Source: Venturia oleaginea (Eukaryota > Ascomycota > Dothideomycetes > Venturiales > Venturiaceae). Taken from it: a stretch of 64,000 nt of DNA. The notes beneath the pieces are model-generated. The model ran no database searches and was not told the DNA's origin. It worked only from the letters and a program-made list of their open reading frames with translations. Below, piece by piece: positions 1 through 10,601 of this stretch. The stretch lies in assembly GCA_013176395.1 (NCBI GenBank), contig JABMLP010000004.1:248001-312000 (forward strand), read 5' to 3'. Both the position numbers and the translations under genes were made by a program. Position 1 is the first letter of the stretch. Every line of letters begins with the position of its first letter.

Positions 1-465
1 CGGTTTGCGGAGACGATAGTAGATGAGGTTCTCTAGCAGCTGCCGTATCGTGTCGCACCGATTGTGTTGTAGACCTGTCGTCTTATAGTCGGAGCCTATC
101 TGCTGCTAGTCGCTCTCCCTGCTTGCTATATCGCGCACCTACTCTTGCCAATGCCATAACTGGGACGCAACAGTCTGGGGAGAGGCTCAAGGCTACGTCT
201 GCTAGCTTACAGGGAGGGGATTTGCCGCCAATAGGCTCCTTCTATGCGTCCTTACTACTTACTGTGTCGCGCACCTACTCTTGCCAATGCCATAACTGGG
301 AGGCAACAGTTTGGGGAGAGGCTCAAGGCTCTGGGCAACAGCTTGTAGCAGGACGGTTTGCCAAGACGTTGGGAGAGGTTGTCTAGTCGTTGCAGTGGTG
401 TGTGGTGCCGATTGTTGCGCACCGGGCGTCTGGTGTTTGAGTTGTGTTGAAGGTATTGCCGTTGC
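1..465. repeat. Direct repeat copy, partner at 5424-5888
   Basis: This block matches 5424-5888 base for base wherever I compared it (offset 5423). The match ends at the same point, after the bases GCCGTT. It contains two copies of a motif of about 60 bp that begins ACTCTTGCCAATGCC (near 141 and 277), one followed by GTCTGGGG and one by GTTTGGGG. The 87-codon open frame inside it occurs in both copies and looks like a by-product of the repeat, not a gene. The block abuts the truncated 3' side of the copia remnant, so the two copies bracket that remnant. The left edge is cut by the window. Confidence 0.85.
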
Positions 466-3400
466 CGAGTTGATGTTCCTCTCGCCACAGTGTGGCTGCG
501 AAACGTTGTCATGTGACAAAGATGGCCACCATGCCATGCCGTCACAGTAATCGAGTCTTTTCGATGGTCTCTCGTCCGAGGTGATAGAGTCTGACCTAAG
601 TCTCTTACGCCCTGTTGGTTCCTGAGCTTGAGTTGATGAAGGTGTAGAATGCACAGGTGTAGAGGTAGGTTGAGTAGAGATTGCTGTCTCAGACTCAACC
701 GGGTAAGATATCTCTGTTCGACTTGTTGCTTCTGGCCCTTGGGAGTCTGCCAATGCAATTTCTTCTGGCGTGGATTTCCTAACAATTCTCTCAAAGACTG
801 AGAAGTTAGGTACCAATTCCCTAGCTGGCCTGGGTGTCTCAACAGTCTCTGGGATTATTGGGAGTTTTCTCGGTCTTCCTCTTGGATTCCTGTTAAGGCT
901 TGCTGAGTTGGTTTGACTTGCTATTCCGAGGTTCAAACTCAAGTCACCTCCTCTTTTATCTTCAAGGAACCTTACCGAGCTGTGTGTCTTGATGTCCCTG
1001 AAATCTGGATCCCAGAACTTCCACATTTTTCTTGTACCTTTGACATATCCCATGAAGACTACAGGCTTGCCAGTATTCATGAATTTGTCAGCCCTCGACT
1101 TTGAGGAGTTGTGCATTGCCCCTGCAAGCTCCTCTCTCGGGACATGTACGATAGTCTGACATCCCCATACTCGGAGGTGATCAATTGAGGGTTTCTTTCC
1201 TGACCATGCTTCTTCTGGGGAGAGCCTGAATCCTTCAACCTCTGGACCGTTGGCGAGAAGATTGCTGACATAGGTATGGGTTTCGATTGCTTCTAGCCAG
1301 AACTCAATAGGCATTCCGGAATCCTCGCACATAGCCCGGACATTGTTCTCTGAGGTCTGGATATTTCTTTCCGCAACCCCATTCTGTTTGGAACTATATG
1401 CATCTGTGAACTCAAGGTGAATACCCTCTTATTTCTCCCAATCTCTCGCCAGCTTGACAAGTTCTCCCGCATTGTCGATCCTCACAGCTTTCAGCTTCTT
1501 CCCAGTTTCAGTCTCAGCTGACACTTTCCATTGTCTGAGTTCTTGAGGTGCATCCGACTTCTCTCTCATTGGCCTTGTCCATTTCTTTCGGGAAGCATTT
1601 TCGACGATCTGTAGGAACCACTTGAATCCCTTTCTTGACACGGGCAATGGTCCACAGATATCGACTGAGATAAGTTCCATAATTTCTTGCTTCGGTTCCG
1701 TCACCCTACCATAGCTTCTTTTCATTTTGGTAGTAAGACAGATCTTGCATGGACAGTCTCTTGACTCAAAGGTAGGAATTGGCTGGTCTAAGGTAGTAAC
1801 CTTGTGGACGTATCTTAGGGACTTGGCCCCGTAATGGGCAAACCTTCTATGCCATAGCTCCCACTGAGCCTTCTTCCTAGTGAGAGATGGGGACAGCTCC
1901 TCACTTTCGTCAAGGGGAATAGGTTCGCCTTCTGCAGAAGGGAAAGCCCATTCAAGCTCATGGACTTTTCTCCCTTTCCTCTTTCCCTTTTCCTGCAAGT
2001 TCTTGATGTTTGTAATGATAGGAACTCCTCTTCTAACGATGGTTTGAAGAACAGGTTCGCCATTGGTGCTTGAGAGAACATTGAAGTCTGGTGACCGAAT
2101 ATCAAATTGAGTCGAGAGTTTATTCCATGATACAAGATTGACTCCGAGTCCAGGTACAAGCAAAACCTTTTCAAGAACTACCTTATTGCCTCTCCTATCT
2201 TCCATGACTGCATTTCCTTCATAGCTCGCAGAAAGGATTCCGCCTCCAACTTTAATCAGTCTCTTCATAGGTAATGGCTTGAGTTTACCCCTGAAGAGAG
2301 ATTGTTGGTCAGTTATATGAGATGAGACGCAGGAATCGAGCATCCATTGCTGGGGTAGGAGCTTACCCATCGCTTCGACGCTGGTATGGGCAACTTCATC
2401 GTGGATCTCATCCTCGGAAAAGACCTCTTCTGTTTCCTTGTCTCCAGTCTCAGGTTCTGACTGAGCAGCGTAAGCTCTTGCTGTTTTCTTGGGTCGCTGT
2501 TTCTTGACATCTAGGACTATCTTGGAAATCAGTTTCACAAGCTCGTCTTGGCTGAGGCTCTCGGAGGATGAGGCTAAATGCGAAGGCAATTTGGAACTTC
2601 GTTGCTTGGTTGTTGACTTCTTGAGGTTGGGACTCTTCCCTTTTCTTCTTTTCTCGACGGTGTCTTTTGCAGCTGAGAGGTGTTCGCAGTCCATAATTAG
2701 GTGCGGGCCGTGACAGAGGTAGCAGCTGGCATTCTTTCCGCTTCCAGATTTGTTCTTCTGGTTCTGGGCTACCATTGCCGTTTCGTTGATCCTGATGTCG
2801 GCCTCTCTTCCTTTCAGAAGCTTTAGGATGTGTTCTGGCTGCAGGTATGGCTGCGCTTGGGTAGCTTGTTTCATTGCCGAGTACTCTGTCGGGAGAGCTG
2901 CCAGAAGGTGTCTCATCCTCCCAAGATTGGTAAAATATGTCCACGAGCCATCGATTGTATCTCCCTCGTCCATCCTGAAGTTGACAAGCTCCTAGATAGT
3001 GTCACGGGCTAGACCCTTGGGCCTTTATCTAGGCTTTGCCTATCTGTCTAGGGCAAGCTTGTGAATGGCTTGATATCTCCTGTCAAACCTCGGAATGATT
3101 CTGTGGCAAGCATGTGAATGGCTTGGCATCTCCTTCCAGAGGAGTTTGCAATCGTGTATCTATCTTTTTCTCCTTAGCTAGATTGTATTGCACATTTGGG
3201 TGGTTTTCTCTGGTATCCAGGCATGATCTTAACCCGTCACAGATAGAAGAGGTAATACCCGCTGTCATGACCTCCATGTACTTCGTCATCAGGACTTCCC
3301 ACAGATCTGATGCCCTCTCGTAGATACTGTACAGGTTCTGGTCGTCCTCTGACAGGCATATCATGATTTTATGTATCGCCTTGCTGTTAGCAGACACCCA

Positions 3401-3907
3401 GTCATCATAGGGCCTCATGGCTAAACCTGCCCTTGTCTTGTTTGACGAAGTATCTTGAGAGTCCTTCTCTTCCACGAAAGTAAACTCCGGGTGCGGGGGA
3501 GTATCTCCTCTAGCCTTGGCATCTTGATTTGCTGCCAGCTCTTTATTATCTAGCTGTAGAGGGACTTTCACGAAGGTCTGTTTCTTTGGGCGAGAGGAGG
3601 GCGGAGCGGGGTAGAAGGATGTCGAGGGTTGTGAGGACTAAGGAATGAATCCTTGTCCCTCAACACCTGGTGGTTTTGGTGCTCTTGTCTGTACCAGATG
3701 GCGATCATCTGGAAGGTCGTATGTATTGTACTTGATGGCCTGGGAAATGACCCACCAGGTCCCTTCACCAGTAAAGTAATTCCTTGCTCTTTGGAACCAC
3801 GTCCTTGAGTTCTCGCAACTCAGTGTTGGCAGTGGCTGCCTGGATTTGTGCTCTGAAGACATGTCCCTTAGTCTTTCTTTCCTGACTCTTGTCAAAGCCT
3901 TGTACAC
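466..3907 (-). mobile_element. Ty1/copia LTR retrotransposon remnant without reverse transcriptase
   Basis: On the minus strand the order is gag, zinc knuckle, protease, GAG-pre-integrase, integrase and a linker, which is the Copia (not Gypsy) order. After the linker, where reverse transcriptase and RNase H should follow, the sequence runs within about 100 bp into the repeat at 1-465. The catalytic half of pol is therefore absent. An 18-base motif TGTGACGGCATGGCATGG lies at 546-529 (minus strand) and again at 4197-4180 on the upstream side. This may mark the element's terminal repeats, but the copies diverge soon after it. No complete pair of LTRs can be drawn. The element is not autonomous. 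Confidence 0.8.
551..3862 (-). pseudogene. Copia gag-pol pseudogene
   Basis: The Gag start is taken at 3862 (MSSEHKS..), followed by the W-rich Gag domain ending in TWWVI. A stop interrupts the frame at 3638-3640, and reading resumes in the same frame to about 3083. A frameshift separates Gag from the frame at 2973-1429. That frame carries a CX2CX3HX4C-type knuckle (CYLCHGPHLIMDC), a protease-like WMLDSC motif (DSC in place of DSG), the LWHRRFAH pre-integrase motif and the integrase core with VDICGP and RIDNAGE. After a second stop at 1429 the integrase continues in frame with QNGVAERNIQ and GYVKGTRK, and then a Ser/Thr/Pro linker. At least two stops, one frameshift and loss of reverse transcriptase make it non-functional. 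Confidence 0.8.
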
Positions 3908-3938
3908 CTCTTGTCCTTAGGAGGGTTGTTGTTCCTTT

Positions 3939-4389
3939 GTTCGATCCTGACCCCGTCAGATCAAACGCCTGCTCTTATCCTTGGAAGAGTTGGTGTCCCT
4001 GTTTGTGTCACGGCGAGTAAAAGAGGTCATAGACAGGTCTATTGTTCTAAGTACTAAGTGTGATAAGAGAATCTTAGGTAGAGAGGAATCTACTACGGCG
4101 ACTCGTAGAAGTCGCGCCTTAGCCACATGTGGCCGTGCGCGCCTCGCTAATACCACAAAGTCACGTGACTGCAAGACAGCCATGCCATGCCGTCACAGTT
4201 TGAATGCTGACCCTGTCACATTCAACGCCGTCTCTTATCCTTGGGAGAGACGTAGTTCCCTTGTTCGATCCTGACCCCGTCAGATCAAACGCCTGCTCTT
4301 GTTCTTGGGAGAGTTGGTGTCCCTGTTTGAATGCCGACCCTGTCACATTCAACACCGTCTCTTATCCTTGGGAGAGACGTAGTTCCCTT
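3939..4389. repeat. Tandem 62-65 bp repeats, each with a hairpin
   Basis: Four diverged units (order b-a-b-a) begin at about 3939, 4198, 4263 and 4325. Type a contains GAATGCTGACCCTGTCACATTC and type b contains GATCCTGACCCCGTCAGATC. In both, the arms can pair into a stem of about 11 bp with one bulged C around a CCC or CCT loop. The first b unit is separated from the next a unit by a 194 bp insertion at 4004-4197. The array lies just upstream of the copia gag, where a leader or primer-binding region would be, but I cannot assign a function. Confidence 0.7.
4004..4197. mobile_element. 194 bp insertion with TG..CA ends inside the hairpin array
   Basis: The sequence GTGTCCCTG-GTTT-GAATGC is uninterrupted at about 4317-4333 in the neighbouring repeat unit. 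In the first unit the same junction is split by this segment, with GTT(T) on both sides (4001-4004 and 4198-4201), as expected of a short target duplication. On the minus strand it starts TGTGACGGC and ends GCCGTGACACA, giving imperfect 9-10 bp inverted ends. It could be a solo LTR (TG..CA, short duplication) or a MITE. The same starting motif at 546 on the minus strand favours a link with the copia element. Confidence 0.6.
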
Positions 4390-4580
4390 TCTATCGGTTT
4401 AGTCCTGTAGAACCTAGGCAAAACCCGGGCTCATAACCTGTTACGCTGAACGAGCAAAACAGAGTTATTCGGAAGTAGATTCAACACGAACTTAACGATA
4501 GGAGCCGATGAACAGAATGAGTGTCACCCTGTGACTTGACTGTATTGACTGCAGAGGTTAAGTACTCCGTAGCATCTGCA

Positions 4581-4606
4581 TTGATTGATTGATTGATTGA
4601 TTGATT
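4581..4606. repeat. (TTGA)n microsatellite
   Basis: About six consecutive TTGA units. Confidence 0.95.
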
Positions 4607-5140
4607 TTATCCTACTCGGTTGCAGCCGCTTAATCACGCAGCTATGTCCGGTTAGGAGGACTTCATCAGACAGCCGACACGTGATAGATTATATAATCCA
4701 CCGCGCCCCACTTCGCCCCGTTCACTGAAACAAGACCAGCTGTCCCCTCCGTCCTCCCTCTTTTCCCTTAACCAGTATCTCCAAATGCCCGCTGGCTCTT
4801 GTAGATACTGGTTATTCTGCTAGTATATCTGTGCTATGTAGACTCAAGAGGCAATGCCTCGTGTTTCGCTATCCTTCTACCTACAGTCTCCCTCTAATGC
4901 TCAGCTTTGTCTATCTGTTTCGCCTTATCCCTCAAGGCCAATGGGTTCCCTAAGTATGTTTCTGCTTGTGAAAGTTGCCTTGCACCAGATTCCTATGCGG
5001 CGGTGTATTTGGTTGTGTGATGCTGGAGACAATAGTAACCATCGTAGTCGTGATTTCGCTGCTTGGGTGTGATACTCCGGGTATGCCCGTGGACGAGGCT
5101 GTCTGGTAGCTGCCGTATTGTATGGCGCCGATCGTGCTAT
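4607..5140. other. Intergenic or repeat-derived, no gene seen
   Basis: No coding region with family motifs or splice structure was found. The segment sits between the microsatellite and the 353 bp tandem repeat and probably belongs to the same degraded repeat complex. Confidence 0.6.
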
Positions 5141-5888
5141 AGACCTGCCGTCTTATAGTCGGAGCCTATCTGCTGCTAGTCGCTCTCCCTACTTGCTATA
5201 TCGCGCTCCTACTCTTGCCAATGCCATAACTGGGACGCAACAGTCTGGGGAGAGGCTCAAGGCTACGTCTGCTGGCTTGTAGGGAGGGGATTTGCCGCCA
5301 ATAAGCTCCTTCTATACGTCCTTACTGCTTACTGTGTTGCGCACCTACTCTTGCCAATGCCATAACTGGGACGCAACAGTTTGGGGAGAGGCTCAAGGCT
5401 CTGGACATCAGCTTGCAGCAGGACGGTTTGCGGAGACGATAGTAGATGAGGTTCTCTAGCAGCTGCCGTATCGTGTCGCACCGATTGTGTTGTAGACCTG
5501 TCGTCTTATAGTCGGAGCCTATCTGCTGCTAGTCGCTCTCCCTGCTTGCTATATCGCGCACCTACTCTTGCCAATGCCATAACTGGGACGCAACAGTCTG
5601 GGGAGAGGCTCAAGGCTACGTCTGCTAGCTTACAGGGAGGGGATTTGCCGCCAATAGGCTCCTTCTATGCGTCCTTACTACTTACTGTGTCGCGCACCTA
5701 CTCTTGCCAATGCCATAACTGGGAGGCAACAGTTTGGGGAGAGGCTCAAGGCTCTGGGCAACAGCTTGTAGCAGGACGGTTTGCCAAGACGTTGGGAGAG
5801 GTTGTCTAGTCGTTGCAGTGGTGTGTGGTGCCGATTGTTGCGCACCGGGCGTCTGGTGTTTGAGTTGTGTTGAAGGTATTGCCGTTCT
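5141..5888. repeat. Tandem repeat, about 353 bp period, two units
   Basis: The segment AGACCTGCCGTCTTATAGTC at 5141 recurs as AGACCTGTCGTCTTATAGTC at 5494, a period of 353 bp. Each unit holds two sub-repeats of the ACTCTTGCCAATGCC motif (about 5211, 5347, 5564 and 5700), with alternating spacings of about 136 and 217 bp. The second unit is the one duplicated at 1-465. No open frame here resembles a protein. Confidence 0.8.
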
Positions 5889-6752
5889 AGCAGTGACTCG
5901 TCGACTCGGAGCGTTGCAGTGTCATCTGGGGTGATGGACTAGTCGGGAGATAGTGACTAGATGGTTGCTGTTGTCTTTGGTGGACGCATCGTTCGTGTAG
6001 CTTGCTCATGTATTCGTCTGCTTGCTCTGCCGTGGCCGCGACGGCGACTCTAGAGATATCTCATCGACGCTGAGGGACGCGCGATGGCCTCTAGAGGCCG
6101 GAGCGGCCACTGGCAGAGGTGTTTTGATGATCCTTAGATGATACTTCTGCAAATTCCAAAAATTGAGTTCTCGCTGTGTGTGCTATCTCCGTAGCATCTG
6201 CATGCATATATATGCATGTCAATGCATTCCTTGGTATCTATCACGTGCATTATGCCTGAGGTATCAAGGACTGGCATGCCACTGTTCAACAATATCGATC
6301 CTAAACTGAAGCACTTCCTTACAATAGCTGCCTCTCGAGATTCCTGGTGATCTAAATATCTATATACCGCCAGAAACATTGCGACCTCGATCTTGGATTG
6401 AATCGCACAACTAGGTAGCCTCGTACCGCGACGAAGATTCTACTAAGCTGACGTTCTCTATAACATTGCAGGCCTGTACAACTCGGTTTTTAGTATTTAC
6501 TCATACTAAGTTATGCTGCAACATTGCCGCCTTCTCGCTTACGTTAATTGTCAAAGTCTTCGTTCTCTTGATCGCGGAATAAAACCTTTTCGATGAACCG
6601 TTAAAAGAATTTGTTGGAGCTTTTGACGATGATTTGCGAACACGTCGGGGATGAGATGAGATAGTGACCACATCGGTTCATCGATAAACTATTCCTTGAT
6701 CAGCCTGCCAATCGAGCATTGAGATTCAGCCGCCCTACTCAACTCAAAAGAC
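5889..6752. other. Intergenic, no gene seen
   Basis: Only short frames without recognisable motifs. A small palindrome-like GCATGCATATATATGCATG lies at about 6198-6218. Confidence 0.6.
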
Positions 6753-7157
6753 TCATCGCCTTGATATCCTCGCATCCCCCATAGCATGAGCAAGCTCATC
6801 AGCTTCCTCTTCGCCTTCAAAATCATGTCCATCCTCATCCGAACCCCCCTCCTCCATCACAACATCCACCGCTTCCTCGAAAATTTCTCGCACAACTTCA
6901 TAAACAATCATTTCGTCTCCCACATACCCAGACGTGAGAATGAGTTGACCATATATGTCTTCTTCTGATTCCCACCTGACGCCTTCGTAATCCAACTCCT
7001 CCTCGTTTTCGGCAAGGAATCTAATCTCCTGGTTCGCATCCTGTATGGACTCGAATGTCGCGAATGTGTCGAAAGCCAATCGTTGACCATCGTTATTGAT
7101 GAGATATCGTCTTGTACTATATGCCCATTTCGTTGTCGCCAAGTCCTCTCTCGCCAT
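6753..7157 (-). CDS. Hypothetical acidic protein, 134 aa
   Basis: This is a single open frame starting MAREDLATTKWAYS. The first half looks like a small folded domain with regular hydrophobic spacing. The second half is strongly acidic, with EEGGSDEDGHD followed by EGEEEADE, and the end is basic (RISRR). There is no signal peptide or membrane segment. I do not recognise the family. A coherent acidic composition and a plain intergenic stretch on both sides favour a real gene over a chance frame. An upstream exon cannot be excluded. Confidence 0.5.
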   Translation of the reverse strand: MAREDLATTKWAYSTRRYLINNDGQRLAFDTFATFESIQDANQEIRFLAENEEELDYEGVRWESEEDIYGQLILTSGYVGDEMIVYEVVREIFEEAVDVVMEEGGSDEDGHDFEGEEEADELAHAMGDARISRR

Positions 7158-7699
7158 GTTCTCGTTTTGAGTAATCTAACTTCTGGTTAGTTATTTCATT
7201 TCCACCTCTATCTTTTTCTAAGCTGAATACCTTCCACTTGAAATTGTATAATGCGAGGTCGACCTGACGAAAAATTTAGACTTCGATATCCCAAGTTCGA
7301 GGATCGCCAAATTCAACCGATATCGATAAGAAAGATGGGTACGTTATACCCATGCAGCGACATCAAGAAGGGAACAGAATTATTAGTCCGGGTAATTTCT
7401 TCTTCGAAAGCACAGTACGTGGCTTCATCAACAGTACCCTTCCCAGCATCTCATCAACGGGCTTAGAAGTCCCTAAACTTCAGACCAATAGCCGTAAACC
7501 TCTGCCAATTCTCAAAGTTCCCTTTTCCGGAAACGTATCAATATCAATCTCTAGTTGAAAATGAAGGATGCGAAAGAGGAGAGCAGTGAAGAAAATTAAA
7601 TGGCGGTAATCATGCCGAATGTGGCTAGCTCAGTATTACTGGCTTACATAATCGTGCACTCATTCACCATTCTTCCACTATGAACAATCTCCGTCTTCC
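7158..7699. other. Intergenic, no gene seen
   Basis: Short frames on the plus strand near 7251-7558 show no known motif or convincing splice structure. Confidence 0.5.
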
Positions 7700-7845
7700 A
7701 AACGTCTCCTTCTTCTGAACCATTGCCATCTTCTGAGCCATCTCTATCTTCTGAACGTCTCCATCTTCTGAACCATTGCCATCTTCTGAGCCATCTCTAT
7801 CTTCTGAACGTCTCCATCTTCTGAACCATCTCCTTCTCAATTATC
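7700..7845. repeat. Minisatellite, 53 bp period
   Basis: GAACCATTGCCATCTTCTGA starts at 7717 and 7770, and GAACCATC recurs at 7823, giving a 53 bp period. Inside it is a shorter CATCTTCTGAxCC pattern of about 15-20 bp. It lies just downstream of the interrupted gene at 7946-8452 and is not part of an evident coding frame. Confidence 0.85.
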
Positions 7846-7945
7846 TCAGTAGTCTGGATCATCTTTATCTTTTGAGCCAACTTTACCCATCAGCATCTTC
7901 ATCTCTGTAAAATCCGAAAAAACTTCGTCTTCTAGACCATCTCCG

Positions 7946-8452
7946 TCAGCCGCCTAATAGACCAGCATTCTCCTCGCCGCTTCCACCTAGCTCACCGTCT
8001 GCACCACCCACCCCAATTGTATCCTTCTCATGTCCTTCTTTGTCGACCGAATCCCAAGAGTAATCCTCATCTCCCGCTAAGACAAGGCCACTCGGATTGA
8101 GGGCAAGACGCGTCACCGTCCACTTGACACCACTCCCCTCCCCATCATGACAATGCAGCGGTACTCCGCCGTGTATTGCATCTTCTCTCTCCTCCCATTT
8201 CTTGAATTGGGCGCCCTCCAATCGTCGCGCAATCTTGATTGCGCGATTGGCGTTCTCCACTTTCGTTTAGACTGCCAATAGGTCCTTCGATGTGGTGCCC
8301 TGTGGGCCGTATTCTTCGATCATTGTGAGATACTCGTGTCGCGGCGGCTTGACTTTCGATGTTGAACTCTTGGTGGTCCGTTGCTTTCCTTTAGATTTGG
8401 AAGCCTCGCCGGTAGGACTCACGGGTCTCTTCTTTGATGGCATGGTTGTCAT
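7946..8452 (-). pseudogene. Hypothetical gene interrupted by one in-frame stop
   Basis: The frame starts with MTTMPSKKRPVSPTG, a Lys/Ser-rich basic tail, and continues to KDLLAV, where a TAA stop occurs (8267-8269). It resumes in the same frame with TKVENANRAIKIARR and runs to 7946. The downstream part has balanced composition (WTVTRLALNPSG, EDYSWDS). A single CAA to TAA change would explain the stop. No GT..AG intron of plausible size spans it. The family is not recognised. It could be a recent pseudogene, a stop-readthrough case, or two separate products. Confidence 0.45.
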
Positions 8453-9032
8453 GCCGTTCAGAAGGAAGTTTTTGAAGTTGAGAAAGAGGTTATAAAGTTT
8501 TGATATGAATTTGAGAAAGATGTTATCAAATGTGGATAGAAGTCATGGACTTTGAAAAGAAGTTGTGAAGAGTTGAGAAAGAAGTTATGAAGTTAAGAAA
8601 GAAGTTGCGAGGTCTAGCAAGAGCAACCGGCGTAGAGAAAGACAACTACCAAGAGGCAGGCACAATGGCCTCATCGATTCTTTGCACCTCAAGATGAATT
8701 TTTGATCGGCATTGTCATCTACAACTTGAGACCGGTATGGTCAAATTTCCGCAAAAATATTTCCTTACGTTATCAGAAATTTGTCGATATTGATTATAAA
8801 TTAGGAGAGTTCAACTTTAAGAAGAAAACCGTGATTCCCAAGGACCTGTGGAACACTGAGACGAGAAATTCAATGTGCAGACGCGATGATTGAATCCAAA
8901 GAAGTCAATTAAGAACTGATTACTAGTCTCCATCATCTAGAAAATACCACCAGCTCCATACAGGATGACGCCATAAACCCGGTCTACCTATACAATGCTA
9001 TCGAAACTCATCTCCCTATGGCCCGGCCCATC
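8453..9032. other. Intergenic, no gene seen
   Basis: Contains imperfect repeats of AAGAAGTT/GAGAAAGA type around 8460-8640 and no supported coding region. Confidence 0.5.
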
Positions 9033-10601
9033 TTATGGCGATTTAGCTGGAGCTGGAGCTGGAGCTGCCGGGGCTGCCGGGGCTGGGGCTGGGCCCGGGG
9101 CTGCTGGAGCCGGTTTGACAGCAGGCATAGGGACATTCTCAGCAGGAACCTTCACGAACATGATCGCAATCGCCATCACACCAGCTTGGTCGCCGTCTCC
9201 TTCCAAGTTTCCCTCGAACTTCTTGTAGTCGTAATCGCCAGTCATTCCCCAAGACTGCGATTTCTCCAGCTTCTTCACTCCAACGCCTTCGTAATAGCAT
9301 GTGCTCATACTCGAGATGTGCTTCTCGGCCACCTTTTCACCTCCGGGCATGCTGTTCTTGGCGTCTTTGAAGATGTACTGTGAGTTCTCTCCGTACTTTG
9401 CTTGACTGTCGCAGACCTTTTCCTTGTTCATCAAGACGTTGATATTGACGCCTCCGTCGTGAAGGTGGGATCCCATCCCGATGACTTCTCCCTCAAAGTT
9501 GGGCGTCCATGGCTTGGCGGTGAGGGTGTACTTGCCGTCCTGGTTAGTAGCTGGAACCTCGCTCATACCGCATTGGTCAACATCGAACCACACTGGCTTC
9601 AAGTTGCCCCAGCCCTTTGGCAATGGCCCATCGATCAGGTCGTAAGTGATAGTCAGATACACTGTCCGGTCGTCCATGTTCATGTTCATGAGGTCCACGA
9701 TGAATCGGTACTGGTCTTCTTTTCGCAAGTGGTATCCGGCCCTGTTTCCAGCATCGAACTCCTTGCGACCGAGCAAACTCAATGGAGTTCTTTCGTTGCC
9801 CGATGAGAAGCTGCGTTCTGACTGGGTTGGGCTGGAGCCGATGGCGAAATGGGGCAGCGAAGTTGGTTGGTCGAGGCAAGTTGGATCCCAACGACCGGGT
9901 CCGACGGTAAAGGCGACCATGTGGTGCATCCACATGCCTGTATCAATCTGGGTTCTGTTAGCAAGAATATACGTAAGAGCTAGGATTTACTTTCGTTGGC
10001 ATTGGTTCCGTTTGGATACTCGAGGCCAGCGACTAGACCAAGCAGTGTACATTCCTCGCATGGTTTCTCGATTTCTGCATCACCGCAATTCCAAAGAGCT
10101 TTGTTACAATTAGAATACTGGCATCGGAAACTGTAGAGAACACCATCACGTACCTCCTCCTTCGTTCATGACGGACTTCTTCATCATGTTTGGTACTGAG
10201 TATGGACCATATCTGCCAACAAATTAGCTTCACTGATTCGAAAATATTCGCCGGACAAACACAATCACATACCTCATCTTGATTTTTTGGACCTTTCCAG
10301 CACCCTCGATAGCTTCCACTTCCGACTTCATCGCCTGTCTCCTTGGCGTAGCTCCAGGAACATCAGCGACTTTGCCACCAGGTCCTAAGAATTGGTTAGT
10401 ATGTTTTACAAATCAGCAATTGCAAACAGGATCAGACTCACCAACACAAATCGCTCCACCAGGACCCTTTCCATCAGGACCAACTTCCAGCAATGCTCTC
10501 TCAACACTAGCCCGATGAGCCGACCTCACATAATTGTGGAAAGGTTTGGCAGCAGTCTTAACCGCCGAGAGTGCCAACGTCAAGAGAATAAGGTTCTTCA
10601 T
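9033..10601 (-). CDS. Secreted copper-monooxygenase/SURNod19-like protein, five exons
   Basis: The exons are 10601-10442, 10384-10273, 10212-10154, 10074-9991 and 9937-9033, with introns of 53-79 bp that close in frame. The product begins with a signal peptide (MKNLILLTLALSAVKTAAKP). The fourth exon is Cys-rich (EKPCEECTLLG). The large last exon has MHHMVAF near its start and GSHLHDGG about 130 residues later. HHM and HxH are the copper-ligand patterns of PHM-type (Cu2) monooxygenases, and HLHDGG is typical of fungal proteins annotated as SURNod19-like. The protein ends in an Ala/Pro-rich tail (PAPAAPGPAPAP). A secreted or wall-associated metal-binding role is inferred. The substrate is unknown. 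The last intron boundary (9938-9990) is the least certain. Confidence 0.72.

Noticed and set aside
123..386. 87-codon frame present twice (also 5546-5809) as a conserved gene
   Set aside because: Its conservation is that of the underlying DNA repeat. The protein has internal sequence repetition from the sub-repeats and no family features.
1..5888. Reading 1-465 and 5424-5888 as the two LTRs of the copia element
   Set aside because: The block lacks TG..CA ends, is part of a 353 bp tandem repeat, and does not directly border the gag leader. About 1.5 kb of other sequence intervenes.
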